DNA from: Kushneria aurantia DSM 21353
GTDB lineage: Bacteria > Pseudomonadota > Gammaproteobacteria > Pseudomonadales > Halomonadaceae
Direction of reading: 5' to 3'
DNA length: 64,000 nt
Assembly: GCF_000382245.1 (NCBI RefSeq)
Contig: NZ_KB907866.1
Span: 1 to 64,000 of the forward strand
Both the position numbers and the translations under genes were made by a program. The notes under the pieces are model-generated. The model saw only the letters and a program-made list of their open reading frames with translations. It was not told the origin of the DNA and searched no databases. Position 1 is the first letter of the stretch. The number at the start of each line of letters is the position of its first letter. Shown here in pieces: positions 53,055-62,374 of the stretch.

Positions 53055-54749
53055 ATGACATCCGATTCCGCTGCCTCGCTCAAATTCGGCGACATGGCAC
53101 TGCTGCCCGCCGTTCTCGAATCTCTCGAAACCCTGGGTTACGAACAACCTTCGCCGATCCAGGCGCAAACCATTCCTACCCTGCTGGAAGGCGCCGATCT
53201 GCTGGGTCAGGCGCAGACCGGTACCGGCAAGACGGCCGCTTTCGCGCTGCCGCTGCTGTCGAAGCTGGAGCTGGAGCGTCGCGAACCGCAGGTACTGGTG
53301 CTGGCACCTACGCGTGAACTGGCGCAGCAGGTGGCCGTCGCCTTTGGCCGTTACGGTCAGAACCTCAAGGGGCTGGAAGTGGTGACCCTGTGTGGCGGCC
53401 AGGACTACCGCGAACAGATGCGCGGCCTCAAAAGCGGCGGCCAGGTCGTCGTGGGCACGCCCGGGCGTGTGATCGACCACCTCGATCGCGGCTCGCTGAG
53501 CCTCGGCGGCCTGAATGCGCTGGTCCTCGACGAAGCCGACGAGATGCTGCGCATGGGCTTTATCGATGACGTCAAGCGCGTGCTCAAGGATACGCCCAGC
53601 GACGCGCAGCGGGTCTTTTTCTCGGCCACCCTGCCGCCGGAGATCACGCGCATCGTCAGCCGCTATCTGGTCGATCCGGTGACCGTGCAGATCGAGGCCC
53701 GCGCCGCGACCACGACCATCGAGCAGCGTCTGTGCCGCGTCGACGGTCCGGCCAAGGTCGAGGCGCTGGCGCGCATCCTCGAGGTGGAGCCGGTAGATGC
53801 CGCGATCGTCTTCGTGCGTACCCGCGCTTCCTGCACCACCCTGGTCGATCAGCTGGTCGCGCGTGGCGTTGCCGCGGCGCCGCTCTCCGGCGATCTCGAT
53901 CAGAGCCTGCGCGAGCGTACCGTGCAGCGCCTGCAAAAGGGCAAAATCGACGTACTGGTTGCTACCGATGTGGCGGCGCGCGGGCTCGACGTGCCGCGCA
54001 TTACGCATGTCATCAACTACGACATGCCGCACGACACCGAAGCCTACATCCACCGCATCGGTCGTACCGGCCGTGCCGGCCGCGAGGGTACCGCGATTAC
54101 CTTTGCCGGCGGTCGCGAGCTGCGCAAGGTACGCTGGCTGGAGCAGGCAACCGGTCAGAAGATCGACAACATGGAGCTGCCCGACGAGCAGGCCATGCGC
54201 AACCACCGCGATGCGAAGTTCAAGGCGCGCGCCGAGGCGATGCTGGAGCGTGGCCATGACCACCAGCGCGCGCTGGTCGAGTCGCTGTTGGAAGAGGGTA
54301 TCGATCCGGTCGATCTGGCCTGCGTTTTCGCCAGCCTTGCCCGCGCCGGCGAGCCGCCGATCCGGGCGCTGCCCAAGTCCTCGCCGCGCAATGAGCGTAG
54401 CAATAACGACAGCCGCGAGCGTCGTCCGCAGCGCCGTCGCGACAGCGCGCCCAATGAGGGCATGACCCGTTATCGTCTGGCCGTCGGTCATCGCGACAAC
54501 GTCAAACCCGGCCAGCTGGTCGGGGCGCTGGCCAACGAAGGCGGGATCGAGGGCGGTCGCATCGGACGCATCGATATCCGCCAGACCCACAGCCTGGTGG
54601 ACCTGCCTTCCAGCCTGCCCGGCACCGTGCTGGCCAAGATGTCCCGCGCGCGTGTTGGTGGCCGCCAGCTCGAGATCAGCCAGGACAACGGTCGCCCCGA
54701 AGGGAGTGATCGCCCGCGCCGCGACGACCGTCGTCGACAGGCGTCGTAG
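53055..54749 (+). CDS. deaD: DEAD-box RNA helicase (DeaD/CsdA-like)
   Basis: A 564-aa ATP-dependent RNA helicase. The Q motif is YEQPSPIQAQTIP. Motif I is AQTGTGKTAA, Ia PTRELAQQ, II VLDEADEML (D159), III SATLP, V ATDVAARGLDVP and VI HRIGRTGRAG. A C-terminal DbpA-type RNA-binding domain (YRLAVGHRDNVKPGQLVGAL to VGGRQLEIS) and basic flanks follow. The domain set is that of DeaD/CsdA, involved in ribosome assembly and mRNA decay in the cold. A strong terminator follows. Confidence 0.93.
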   Translation: MTSDSAASLKFGDMALLPAVLESLETLGYEQPSPIQAQTIPTLLEGADLLGQAQTGTGKTAAFALPLLSKLELERREPQVLVLAPTRELAQQVAVAFGRYGQNLKGLEVVTLCGGQDYREQMRGLKSGGQVVVGTPGRVIDHLDRGSLSLGGLNALVLDEADEMLRMGFIDDVKRVLKDTPSDAQRVFFSATLPPEITRIVSRYLVDPVTVQIEARAATTTIEQRLCRVDGPAKVEALARILEVEPVDAAIVFVRTRASCTTLVDQLVARGVAAAPLSGDLDQSLRERTVQRLQKGKIDVLVATDVAARGLDVPRITHVINYDMPHDTEAYIHRIGRTGRAGREGTAITFAGGRELRKVRWLEQATGQKIDNMELPDEQAMRNHRDAKFKARAEAMLERGHDHQRALVESLLEEGIDPVDLACVFASLARAGEPPIRALPKSSPRNERSNNDSRERRPQRRRDSAPNEGMTRYRLAVGHRDNVKPGQLVGALANEGGIEGGRIGRIDIRQTHSLVDLPSSLPGTVLAKMSRARVGGRQLEISQDNGRPEGSDRPRRDDRRRQAS

Positions 54750-54784
54750 GCCTTTCGCTCGATCGCCGACCGGCACTGGCCCCG

Positions 54785-54816
54785 AAGGGCGTCCCGCGAA
54801 AGCGGGGCGCCCTTTT
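54785..54816 (+). terminator. intrinsic terminator after deaD
   Basis: AAGGGCGTCCCGC-GAAA-GCGGGGCGCCCTT followed by TTATATT; a long stem with a GAAA tetraloop between convergent genes. Confidence 0.85.
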
Positions 54817-54838
54817 ATATTGTCTCTACCCTGCCGCC

Positions 54839-56092
54839 TTAGCCGCCGTCTGCATCGGGTCCGGGTGAGCGGCTCGTCGGCGCTGCGTCGCCGGCTGTCT
54901 TGCCGGCCGGGGTGCCGGTGCCGAGCGGCCTGCGGCGGGGCGGGGCGTCCTCCTCGGCATGGCGCTCCTCGCGCAGGGTCAGCGCCGACTCCTGAAGGCG
55001 CAGGCGCGAAATCGGCAGCGCCAGGGTGGCGCCGTGCTCTTCGACGATTTCGCCGGCGCGAATCAGAATATCCTCCTTGAGTTCCTGAAACGTCTGCCAG
55101 TCGGTGGGCACGGTGAAGGCGTAGACCATCAGCTCCAGCGCATGATCGCCGTAGGTGACGAAGTTCACCGTGATCAACTCCTGCTGGTCGATCTGATGGT
55201 GCTCGCGCAGATACTGGCGTATCGCCGAGGTGATGGGGCGTACCCGCTTGCGGTCGCCATAGTCGATACTGATCCGCTCCCAAAGCCGCCGGCTGTACAT
55301 GCGGGTGGGGTTCTCCACCACGATCTGATTGAAGATCATGTTGGGCACATAGATCGGCGGACCGGCGAAAGTGCGGATGGTGGTCAGACGCCAGCCGATA
55401 TCCTCGACCACGCCCTCGATATCGCGCTCCGGCGACTTGATCCAGTCGCCCACCACGAAGGGCTTGTCGATATAGATCACCATGCCGCTGAAGAAGTTGG
55501 CGATCAGATCGCGCACCGCAAAGCCGATCACCAGCCCGCCGAAGCCGCCCAGCGCCAGCAGACTGGAGATCGAAAAGCCCATCAACTGCAGCGCCATCAG
55601 TACCAGTACGGTAAGAATCAGCGCGCCCACGCTCTTGGTGATCGCCGAGGCGCTGGTAGGGTCCACCGAACGCGCGCGACTGGAGGCGGGTGGGAATACC
55701 AGCCGCTTTTCCAGACGCACGATCAGGCGCAGCCCGGCCCAGCCCATGCAGAACAGCGTCGCCAGCGACTGCGCCAGGGCAACGTGCTGATTGATCGGGT
55801 CGATGGTGAAGGCTTCACCGATCAGGCTGGCCAGCACGCTGATCACGGTCAGCCATACCCAGAGCCGGAAGGGGCGGCGCACGCCGAAGATCAGGGCGTC
55901 GTCCCAGCGGTGGCTGCTGCGATTGAAACGCTTTTCCAGGCGACCGAAAATGAAGTGCAGCGACGCATCCAGCAAGAGCGCAAGCAGTAGCGTGGTCAGC
56001 GCAATCCACAGCCAGCCGGGCAGCGTCAGCAGGCCGTCGTAGCGCTGTTGCAGTTCTTCGATCGGTGGCAATCCGGTATCGGTACTATTCAT
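54839..56092 (-). CDS. MscS-family mechanosensitive channel
   Basis: A 417-aa membrane protein with about five helices. The last (SSLLALGGFGGLVIGFAVRD) is the pore-lining TM3 with its Gly/Ala pattern. The beta domain with FVVGDWIKSPERDIEGVVED and TIRTFAGPPIYVPNMIF follows, then a cytoplasmic alpha/beta region and a Pro/Gly/Arg-rich tail. Family role: release of solutes under osmotic downshock, apt for a halophile. Closer to the YbdG/YnaI-type than to minimal MscS, by its extra helices. Confidence 0.88.
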   Translation of the reverse strand: MNSTDTGLPPIEELQQRYDGLLTLPGWLWIALTTLLLALLLDASLHFIFGRLEKRFNRSSHRWDDALIFGVRRPFRLWVWLTVISVLASLIGEAFTIDPINQHVALAQSLATLFCMGWAGLRLIVRLEKRLVFPPASSRARSVDPTSASAITKSVGALILTVLVLMALQLMGFSISSLLALGGFGGLVIGFAVRDLIANFFSGMVIYIDKPFVVGDWIKSPERDIEGVVEDIGWRLTTIRTFAGPPIYVPNMIFNQIVVENPTRMYSRRLWERISIDYGDRKRVRPITSAIRQYLREHHQIDQQELITVNFVTYGDHALELMVYAFTVPTDWQTFQELKEDILIRAGEIVEEHGATLALPISRLRLQESALTLREERHAEEDAPPRRRPLGTGTPAGKTAGDAAPTSRSPGPDADGG

Positions 56093-56250
56093 GACGAGAC
56101 GTTCTTCATGACGAGGGTTTCTCCTGCCGCGATGTGCGCACCTTACCGATAGTGGACGCCAAAGACGATGGTGTCCGACCCTGCAGATGGGCGTTGATGA
56201 TCCCTGTTCATGCGCCTTGACCCACTCTCCGCCGTTGACAAGGGGCGCTC

Positions 56251-56946
56251 ATGGACCTGCCACCCGATCTGCACGACTGGACGCTCGATCCGGCAACGGC
56301 CGTCGCGCTGCAAACCTCGCTGGCGCCGCGGGTGATTCGCGAGGATCGTTTCGACAGGGTACGCCATATCGCCGGCGTGGATATCGGCTTCGAGGACAAG
56401 GGGGCCACGACGCGCGCGGCGGTCGTCGTCATGCACTGGCCGTCGCTGACCGTCGTCGAACAGGTGCTCGAACGTAGTGCCACGCGCATGCCCTACATGC
56501 CGGGGCTGCTGAGTTTTCGTGAGCTGCCGGCGGCGCTGGCGGCGTTCGAGCGCCTCGAAACCCGTCCTGATCTGCTGATGGTCGATGGTATGGGGATCGC
56601 CCATCCGCGCCGGCTGGGTATCGCCGCTCACCTGGGGCTGTGGCTCGACATGCCTGCCATTGGCGTTGGCAAGAGCCGTCTGTGCGGTCATCACGGCGAG
56701 GTGCCCGCAGCGCTCGGTGGCTGGACGCCGTTGACTCATGGCAGCGAGACCATTGGCGCCGTGCTGCGTACCCGCGAGCGGGTCAAGCCGCTATATATCT
56801 CGGTCGGCCATCGCATTGCGCTCGAAAGTGCCCTCGACTGGGTGTTGCGCTGCCTGACCCGCTACAAGCTGCCCGAGCCGACACGGCAGGCCGACCGTCT
56901 CGCGTCGCGACGTGGCGCTATCGCGACGAGAAGTTGTTTGCCATGA
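56251..56946 (+). CDS. nfi: endonuclease V (deoxyinosine 3' endonuclease)
   Basis: A 231-aa repair nuclease that nicks DNA near deaminated bases. HIAGVDIGFED carries the catalytic Asp, MPYMPGLLSFRELPA the wedge region, and LMVDGMGIAHPRRLGIAAHL the second Asp plus the His motif. PAIGVGKSRLCG follows. Length is normal. No gene overlaps on either side. Confidence 0.92.
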   Translation: MDLPPDLHDWTLDPATAVALQTSLAPRVIREDRFDRVRHIAGVDIGFEDKGATTRAAVVVMHWPSLTVVEQVLERSATRMPYMPGLLSFRELPAALAAFERLETRPDLLMVDGMGIAHPRRLGIAAHLGLWLDMPAIGVGKSRLCGHHGEVPAALGGWTPLTHGSETIGAVLRTRERVKPLYISVGHRIALESALDWVLRCLTRYKLPEPTRQADRLASRRGAIATRSCLP

Positions 56947-56993
56947 TAAGAGCGCTCATGGACTCGAATCTCTCTTGAAAGGAAGCAAGGCTC

Positions 56994-57539
56994 ATGGAAA
57001 AGAAGGGTATCGGCGATTTCTTTTTTACGATCGTCCTGTGGCTGGTGATCGGTGCCATCGCACAGTGGTTGATGCAGTCCAATACCGGCGCCGGGGCGGC
57101 GATGGGGGCCGAGGGCGGCGGTATCTCCTCCTACTGGAGCGCGCTTGGGCTGGTCGCTCTCTTTTTTGCCGTGATTGCTTTCATGTTGCGCGATCTGATG
57201 CATAACAATCCGTTTACCCGTTCGCTGCGGGTGATCGGTACGCGCCTTTTGAGCACCACTTTCGATATCGGTTTGTTTGCCCTGGGCGGCGTTCTCTATG
57301 CCGTGCTGTGGCCTTCGTCCAGCGGTCAGATACCCCAGTGGCAGGCGCTGTTCATCGGCATCGGGATGACGCTGTTCATCGTTATTCTGGTCGTGCTCGG
57401 GCTGGTGTGGATGTTGCTGAAGTTCTCGTCGCTGTCGCTGGTCAATATCCCGGCGCTCGAGTTCCGTCCGCTGGCGCGTACCGGCATTTATCTCGGCCTG
57501 CTGGTGCTGCTGGCGCTCGCCGCCTGGCTGACGCTATAG
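56994..57539 (+). CDS. integral membrane protein of unknown function
   Basis: A 181-aa protein with about five hydrophobic segments (FFFTIVLWLVIGAIAQWLM; ALGLVALFFAVIAFML; FDIGLFALGGVLYAVLW; LFIGIGMTLFIVILVVLGLV; GIYLGLLVLLALAAWLTL) and short loops. AAAGGAAG precedes ATG 56994. I do not recognise the family. It resembles small uncharacterised membrane proteins seen in Halomonas-type genomes. Confidence 0.75.
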   Translation: MEKKGIGDFFFTIVLWLVIGAIAQWLMQSNTGAGAAMGAEGGGISSYWSALGLVALFFAVIAFMLRDLMHNNPFTRSLRVIGTRLLSTTFDIGLFALGGVLYAVLWPSSSGQIPQWQALFIGIGMTLFIVILVVLGLVWMLLKFSSLSLVNIPALEFRPLARTGIYLGLLVLLALAAWLTL

Positions 57540-57580
57540 CCTATCCCACATAGCCTTCCCAACATGCGACAAAGCGAGAG

Positions 57581-57604
57581 GGGCGGCTGCCGAGGCAGTC
57601 GCCC
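57581..57604. terminator. hairpin between convergent genes
   Basis: GGGCGGCTGCC and GGCAGTCGCCC pair with one G-U, between the membrane-protein gene and sbcC; the T-tract is weak. Confidence 0.55.
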
Positions 57605-57638
57605 TTCGCGATTTTCATACACGCGGCCCGGCCGTCTG

Positions 57639-60600
57639 CTAACCCCGCAATACCCGGATTTCGCTCTGGCCGTTGCCGCAGGGTGAGATGTCGATACGGG
57701 TTGCGATACGCTCCTGCATCTCCTGAACGTGCGAGATGACGCCGACTCGCCGGCCCTGCGACTGTAGCGCATCGAGGGCGTCCATGGCCTGCGCCAGCGA
57801 GTGAGGGTCGAGGGAGCCGAACCCTTCGTCAATGAAAAGCGTTTCGATATTGAGCTGGTGGGAGGTCATCGACGACAGCGCCAGTGCCAGTGCCAGCGAC
57901 ACCAGAAAGGTTTCGCCACCGGAGAGTGAGTGTACCGAGCGCCGCTCGTCGGCCATGTCGGTATCGACCACCAGCAGCCCGAGCTCGCTGCCGCCGCGCT
58001 CCAGTCGGTAACGTCGTGCCAGTCTCTCGAGATGCAGGTTGGCGAATTCGATCAGCCGGTCGAGATTCCAGGCCTGCGCGATGCGGCGGAAGACGCGGCC
58101 GTCGGCGGAGCCGATCAGTCCCGAGATGCGCCCCCAGCGCGTCAGTTCTTCACGGCTGCGCTCGAGCGTTTGTTGAAGTTCGCTGGCGCGCTCCCGGCGG
58201 CGTTCGTCTTCACGCAGCGCATGGTTGGCCTCGTCGCGCGCCTGGCGGGCGGTTTCGAGTTGCTCGTGAAGCGTCCGTTGTCGTTCATCCAGGGCCTCGC
58301 ACAGGGTGTCGCGCTGGTCAATCAGTTGTTGCGCGTCGTCCGGCAGCAGCTCGGTCCGGGCCGGCCGGTTACGACGGTGCTCGGCCAGCAGTTCGGCGCG
58401 CTCCCGGGCCAGCAGCCGGTTCTGGTCGCGTTGCCTGTCGAGTTCGGCAAGCGCCGCGGCAAGCTGGTGGTGGCGGACTTCGTCGACCGCCAGCAGCTCG
58501 CCGAGAACGTCATCGTCGATATCGTCATGCTCGGCGCGCCAGCGTCGGATATCGGCGAGCAGGGCGTCGCGATCGTGGCGCACGTCCTGCTGACGCTGGC
58601 TGAGGTCGGTCAACTGACGCTCGATCAGCGCCAGCGCCTGCTGGCGATCCTGTAACAGCTGGCGCGCCCTGTCGAGCTGACTGGCGCAGGTGTCGACCGC
58701 CGCTTCCAGCCGCTGACGCCAGGCGCTGCTGTCGGCATACTCGTCCAGCTGTGCGTCGAGCCATTCGTCGAGCTCGGCAATTTCGCGCTCACGGGGCGCC
58801 AGCGCTGTCTCCAGCGTCTCGCGCTGTGACTCCCCGTGATGCCGGTCGCGCTCCAGTCCGGCTTCCTTCAGCGCCAGTTGGTTGAGCCGCTCGCGCAGCG
58901 GCTGTTCGCGGCGAAGATCGGCATCAAACTGTGCAAGTTTTTTGTTCAGCGCGTCTTCTTCGCTGGCGAGGGTTTCAATGCGCTTGTGCAGCACCCGGTC
59001 GGGCTCACTTTCGGGGAGCGCATCGAAGGCGTCGCAGGCCCGCAGTGTCTGCTCGGCCGCGTGGGTATCGCTGGTCAGCCGTTCAAGCTGCTGACGGCGC
59101 TGCTCGATGCGGCTTCGCGTCTCTTCATCGCGCCCGCGCAGCCTGCGCCACTGTGCCTCATCGGCATCGCGCGCCCGGCGCAGCGTCTCGAGCTGGCGCT
59201 GCTCTTCCGCTTCGGTGGCCTTGAGCATGGCCTGTTCGGGTGTGGCGGGCGGCGCATCGTGCCAGGGGTGATCAAGGCTGCCGCATACCGGGCAGGGAGA
59301 GTCGGCCTCGAGTCCGGCGCGCAGTGCCGTCACGCTATCGCTGCGCGCGGCGCGCAGACGTTCCACCCGCTGCTGCAGGTCGCCGAGGGCGCGCTCCTGA
59401 TGCGCGGCCCTGTCACCGGCACTGGCTGTTTCGACAGCGCCGGCATCCAGTGCGGCGCGGTCGCTGTGCTGCGCCTGCTCGAGCGGCGTCAACTGCGACA
59501 TCAGCCGCTGGTACTGCTGATGCGCCTGACGCAGCGTTTCCAGCCGATGGCGCTGGTGACGTTTTGCCTCTTCTTTTTGGCGGGTCTGCTCGCGCCAGGC
59601 GTCGGGCGTATCGGCATCCTGTTGTGAATCCGCCCGACGCTGGCGCAGCGCCGTCAGCTCCTGCTGCGCTTCGGCCTGCATTTGGCGACAGTGTGCCAGG
59701 GCGCTCTGGCACGTTTCATTGTGGCTTTCAAGCCGCGCCAGCTGTTGGCGCTCGCTATCGATCCGGTCGGCAAGGTGCTGGCGGCGCTGCTCGGCTTCGG
59801 CACATGCTTCGATTCTCGGCAACTGCTGCTGGCGGCCGGCGCGTGTCGCACTCAGCGTCTGCTCGCAGCTGCTCGCGGCCTCGCTCGCGGTATTCCGGTC
59901 TGAAAGTGCCTGCTGATGCGCTATCTGTTGTTCGCGCTGCTGGTCATCGAGCCGTGCGAGCTGCCGGTCGCACTCCGCGCGCCGTTCAAACAGATGACGC
60001 TGCGGCGCCAGGGCATCGAGGCGCTGGCACAGGCGGCGCTCTTCGGCGCGCTCGGCAAGATCCGCTTCGGCGCTGCGCTGCGCCTCATCGGCGCTGCGCC
60101 AGTGGCGCTCAAGGCGGCGATCGCTGTCCAGCCACTGTTTTTCGGTTTGCAGGGCGCGGTCGCGCTGCTCGAACACGGCCAGCTGCTGCGCGCTTTGGCG
60201 GGCGTTCTCCTCCAGCGCGCGGCGCGCCTCGGTATCGGCCGGGGGCTGGTCGTCAAGGCGACTTTCGAGTTCGCGCACTTTCTCCTGACAGTCGCGCGAG
60301 CGCTGATAGGCGGCGATCGACAGACGCGAGTAGATGGTGGTGTCGGTGAGCTTTTCCAGCAGCTCGCCGCGTTGATTGTCATCGGCGCGCAGGAAACTGC
60401 CGAACTCGCTCTGCGCCAGCAGCACCGCACGGGTGAACTGATCGAATGTCAGCCCCAGTCGCTGCGGCAGCAGCTGGTCGAATTCGCGCTTGCGATCGGT
60501 GATCAGGGTTCCGTCGGGCAGGCTGATGAGCCGCTGCTCGGCGCCCTGAAGGCGTCCTGCGGCGCGCTGGCGAGCGCGTCGCACCTGCCAGACGGCGCGG

Positions 60601-60926
60601 TAGTCGTGACCATCGCAGCCGCGAAAGTCGACGCTGGCGTAGCCGCTGGTTTCGCCACGTCGCAGCAGGGTGCGCGGGTCGGCGGTGGTCAGTGTCTCGC
60701 CCGCCACATCGGGAGCGCTGGAGTCGCGCTGTGGCGCGCGACGCAGGCGCGGCGTATTGCCATACAACGCCAGACAGAGGGCGTCCAGCAGGGTGCTCTT
60801 GCCGGCGCCGGTAGGGCCGGTAATGGCAAACAGGCCGGCGTCGGCCAGCGGTTCGGTGGTGAAGTCGAGCGTCCAGGGACCGCCCAGCGAGGCGAGGTTG
60901 TGAAGTTGAATGGCCAGGATGCGCAT
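57639..60926 (-). CDS. sbcC: exonuclease SbcC (Rad50-like ATPase)
   Basis: A 1095-aa SMC-like ATPase of the SbcCD nuclease, which opens DNA hairpins and trims ends. The N-terminal Walker A is ITGPTGAGKSTLLDALCLAL (from about residue 35). Long coiled coils flank a zinc hook CPVCG at about residue 545. C-terminal VHSLSGGETFLVSLALALAL (signature) and LFIDEGFGSLD (Walker B) complete it. Full length. ATG 60926 overlaps the sbcD stop. Confidence 0.95.
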   Translation of the reverse strand: MRILAIQLHNLASLGGPWTLDFTTEPLADAGLFAITGPTGAGKSTLLDALCLALYGNTPRLRRAPQRDSSAPDVAGETLTTADPRTLLRRGETSGYASVDFRGCDGHDYRAVWQVRRARQRAAGRLQGAEQRLISLPDGTLITDRKREFDQLLPQRLGLTFDQFTRAVLLAQSEFGSFLRADDNQRGELLEKLTDTTIYSRLSIAAYQRSRDCQEKVRELESRLDDQPPADTEARRALEENARQSAQQLAVFEQRDRALQTEKQWLDSDRRLERHWRSADEAQRSAEADLAERAEERRLCQRLDALAPQRHLFERRAECDRQLARLDDQQREQQIAHQQALSDRNTASEAASSCEQTLSATRAGRQQQLPRIEACAEAEQRRQHLADRIDSERQQLARLESHNETCQSALAHCRQMQAEAQQELTALRQRRADSQQDADTPDAWREQTRQKEEAKRHQRHRLETLRQAHQQYQRLMSQLTPLEQAQHSDRAALDAGAVETASAGDRAAHQERALGDLQQRVERLRAARSDSVTALRAGLEADSPCPVCGSLDHPWHDAPPATPEQAMLKATEAEEQRQLETLRRARDADEAQWRRLRGRDEETRSRIEQRRQQLERLTSDTHAAEQTLRACDAFDALPESEPDRVLHKRIETLASEEDALNKKLAQFDADLRREQPLRERLNQLALKEAGLERDRHHGESQRETLETALAPREREIAELDEWLDAQLDEYADSSAWRQRLEAAVDTCASQLDRARQLLQDRQQALALIERQLTDLSQRQQDVRHDRDALLADIRRWRAEHDDIDDDVLGELLAVDEVRHHQLAAALAELDRQRDQNRLLARERAELLAEHRRNRPARTELLPDDAQQLIDQRDTLCEALDERQRTLHEQLETARQARDEANHALREDERRRERASELQQTLERSREELTRWGRISGLIGSADGRVFRRIAQAWNLDRLIEFANLHLERLARRYRLERGGSELGLLVVDTDMADERRSVHSLSGGETFLVSLALALALSSMTSHQLNIETLFIDEGFGSLDPHSLAQAMDALDALQSQGRRVGVISHVQEMQERIATRIDISPCGNGQSEIRVLRG

Positions 60927-62158
60927 CAGTCGTGTTCGCTGTCCTCGATTTCCTGCAGCAGGGTGTTGAGATCGTCCATGGCGCTCTGCGGCGGCGCCTC
61001 GTCGAACCGCTGCCGCCAGCTGTGGGCAAAAAGCTCGCCGGGCGCTGGTGTCTCGCGCGTGGTGGCGGCGGTGGGCCCCTCTTCGCTGCGCTGTAGCCGG
61101 GCCGACAGCGACACCAGCCTGACTGCGCGGTCGGCAAGGGCACGCTCGATGCGGGCGCGCAGGTCAACGCAGGGGCTGTCGAGGCGGACACGCACCTCGA
61201 GCCAGGGCCACGCCTCGCGCGGGGGGCTATCGCCATCGGCGGCGGGCAGGTAGGCCAGCGCCTTCAGCGTCTCTTCCAGCGGCGCCGGCCCGAGGCGCTC
61301 GAGCGCCAGCGGTGCCGGCACCGGCAGGCTGTCGACGCCGACCAGATGCTCGCCATCGAGAGTCACTTCCAGCACCTGGTGATGGTAGCCGGCTTCGGAG
61401 AAATCCAGTGCCAGCGGCGAGCCGCTGTAGCGCAGGCGCTCTTCGCCGACGCGCTGCGGCCGGTGCAGGTGGCCCAGCGCCACATAGGCAAACGACGCCG
61501 GAAACAGCGAGGCGGGCAGCGACTCCTCGCCGCCGATCACGATGGGGCGCTCGCTGTTGGCGGAGACGCTGGCGCCGCGCAGATGGACATGGCTCATGGC
61601 GATCAACGCCTGCCCCGGTGAACGTCGGCGCAGGCCGGCATCGAGCAGTGCTTCGTGCAGCCGGCTGGCGCCGGTCAGGTAGGGGTTGGCACTATCCTCG
61701 TCGCGCGCGCCGAGTTCGGAAGGGCGCACGAAGGGCAGCGCGAGACACCAGGCCTGCACCTCGCCGGCGGCATCGGTCAGCGGTATCGCCAGCCGGTCGC
61801 AGTCCGGCTGGCGGTCATGACGATAGTGCAGCCGTCCCAGGGCGTGAACGTTGAGCCGCGCCAGCAGCGGCGCAGGCAGCTCGATGCGGGCGCCGCTGTC
61901 GTGGTTGCCGGCGATCATCACGATGTCGAGCTGCGGCAGCCGCTCATGAGCGCTGACAAGGAAGTCATAGAGCAGCTGCTGAGCGGCCAGCGACGGATTG
62001 ACCACATCGAAGATATCACCGGCGATCAGCAGGGCGTCAGGGCGGCGTGCGCTCAGGGTGTCGAGCAGCCAGTCGAGGAAACGACGCTGCTCGAAGTGGC
62101 GTTCGCGACCGTGAAAGCTCTGGCCGAGATGCCAGTCGGCGGTGTGGATCAGTTTCAT
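60926..62158 (-). CDS. sbcD: exonuclease SbcD (Mre11-like nuclease)
   Basis: A 410-aa metallophosphoesterase nuclease partner of SbcC. The metal-binding motifs are HTADWHLGQ (residues 5-13), LIAGDIFD, VMIAGNHDSG and ALGHLHRPQ. ATG 62158 gives the canonical MKLIHTADWHLG start; the frame extends upstream but without similarity. Its stop overlaps the sbcC start (TGATG). Confidence 0.95.
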   Translation of the reverse strand: MKLIHTADWHLGQSFHGRERHFEQRRFLDWLLDTLSARRPDALLIAGDIFDVVNPSLAAQQLLYDFLVSAHERLPQLDIVMIAGNHDSGARIELPAPLLARLNVHALGRLHYRHDRQPDCDRLAIPLTDAAGEVQAWCLALPFVRPSELGARDEDSANPYLTGASRLHEALLDAGLRRRSPGQALIAMSHVHLRGASVSANSERPIVIGGEESLPASLFPASFAYVALGHLHRPQRVGEERLRYSGSPLALDFSEAGYHHQVLEVTLDGEHLVGVDSLPVPAPLALERLGPAPLEETLKALAYLPAADGDSPPREAWPWLEVRVRLDSPCVDLRARIERALADRAVRLVSLSARLQRSEEGPTAATTRETPAPGELFAHSWRQRFDEAPPQSAMDDLNTLLQEIEDSEHD

Positions 62159-62374
62159 ACGACTCCGGCTGTCATGAGGCATTACAGGTGGCGTCTGCGG
62201 TATTGCGTTGCGCCATCCGGCAGGCGTTTGTAAGCCTGGGTGAACGATACTCCTCATCGTGCTCACGGATCTTCACTCGGCGTTACCCGTGTGGCCGTTC
62301 CTCGAGGTGCCGAGCTTCATCAAAGCGGTTAGGATGATGGCCTTCCAGGGGTTGCACAGAGGAATCATCCTGAC

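Noticed and set aside
52905-55283. 792-aa minus-strand frame across deaD and mscS
   Set aside because: Antisense to the DEAD-box gene and read out of frame with the channel gene; no family features.
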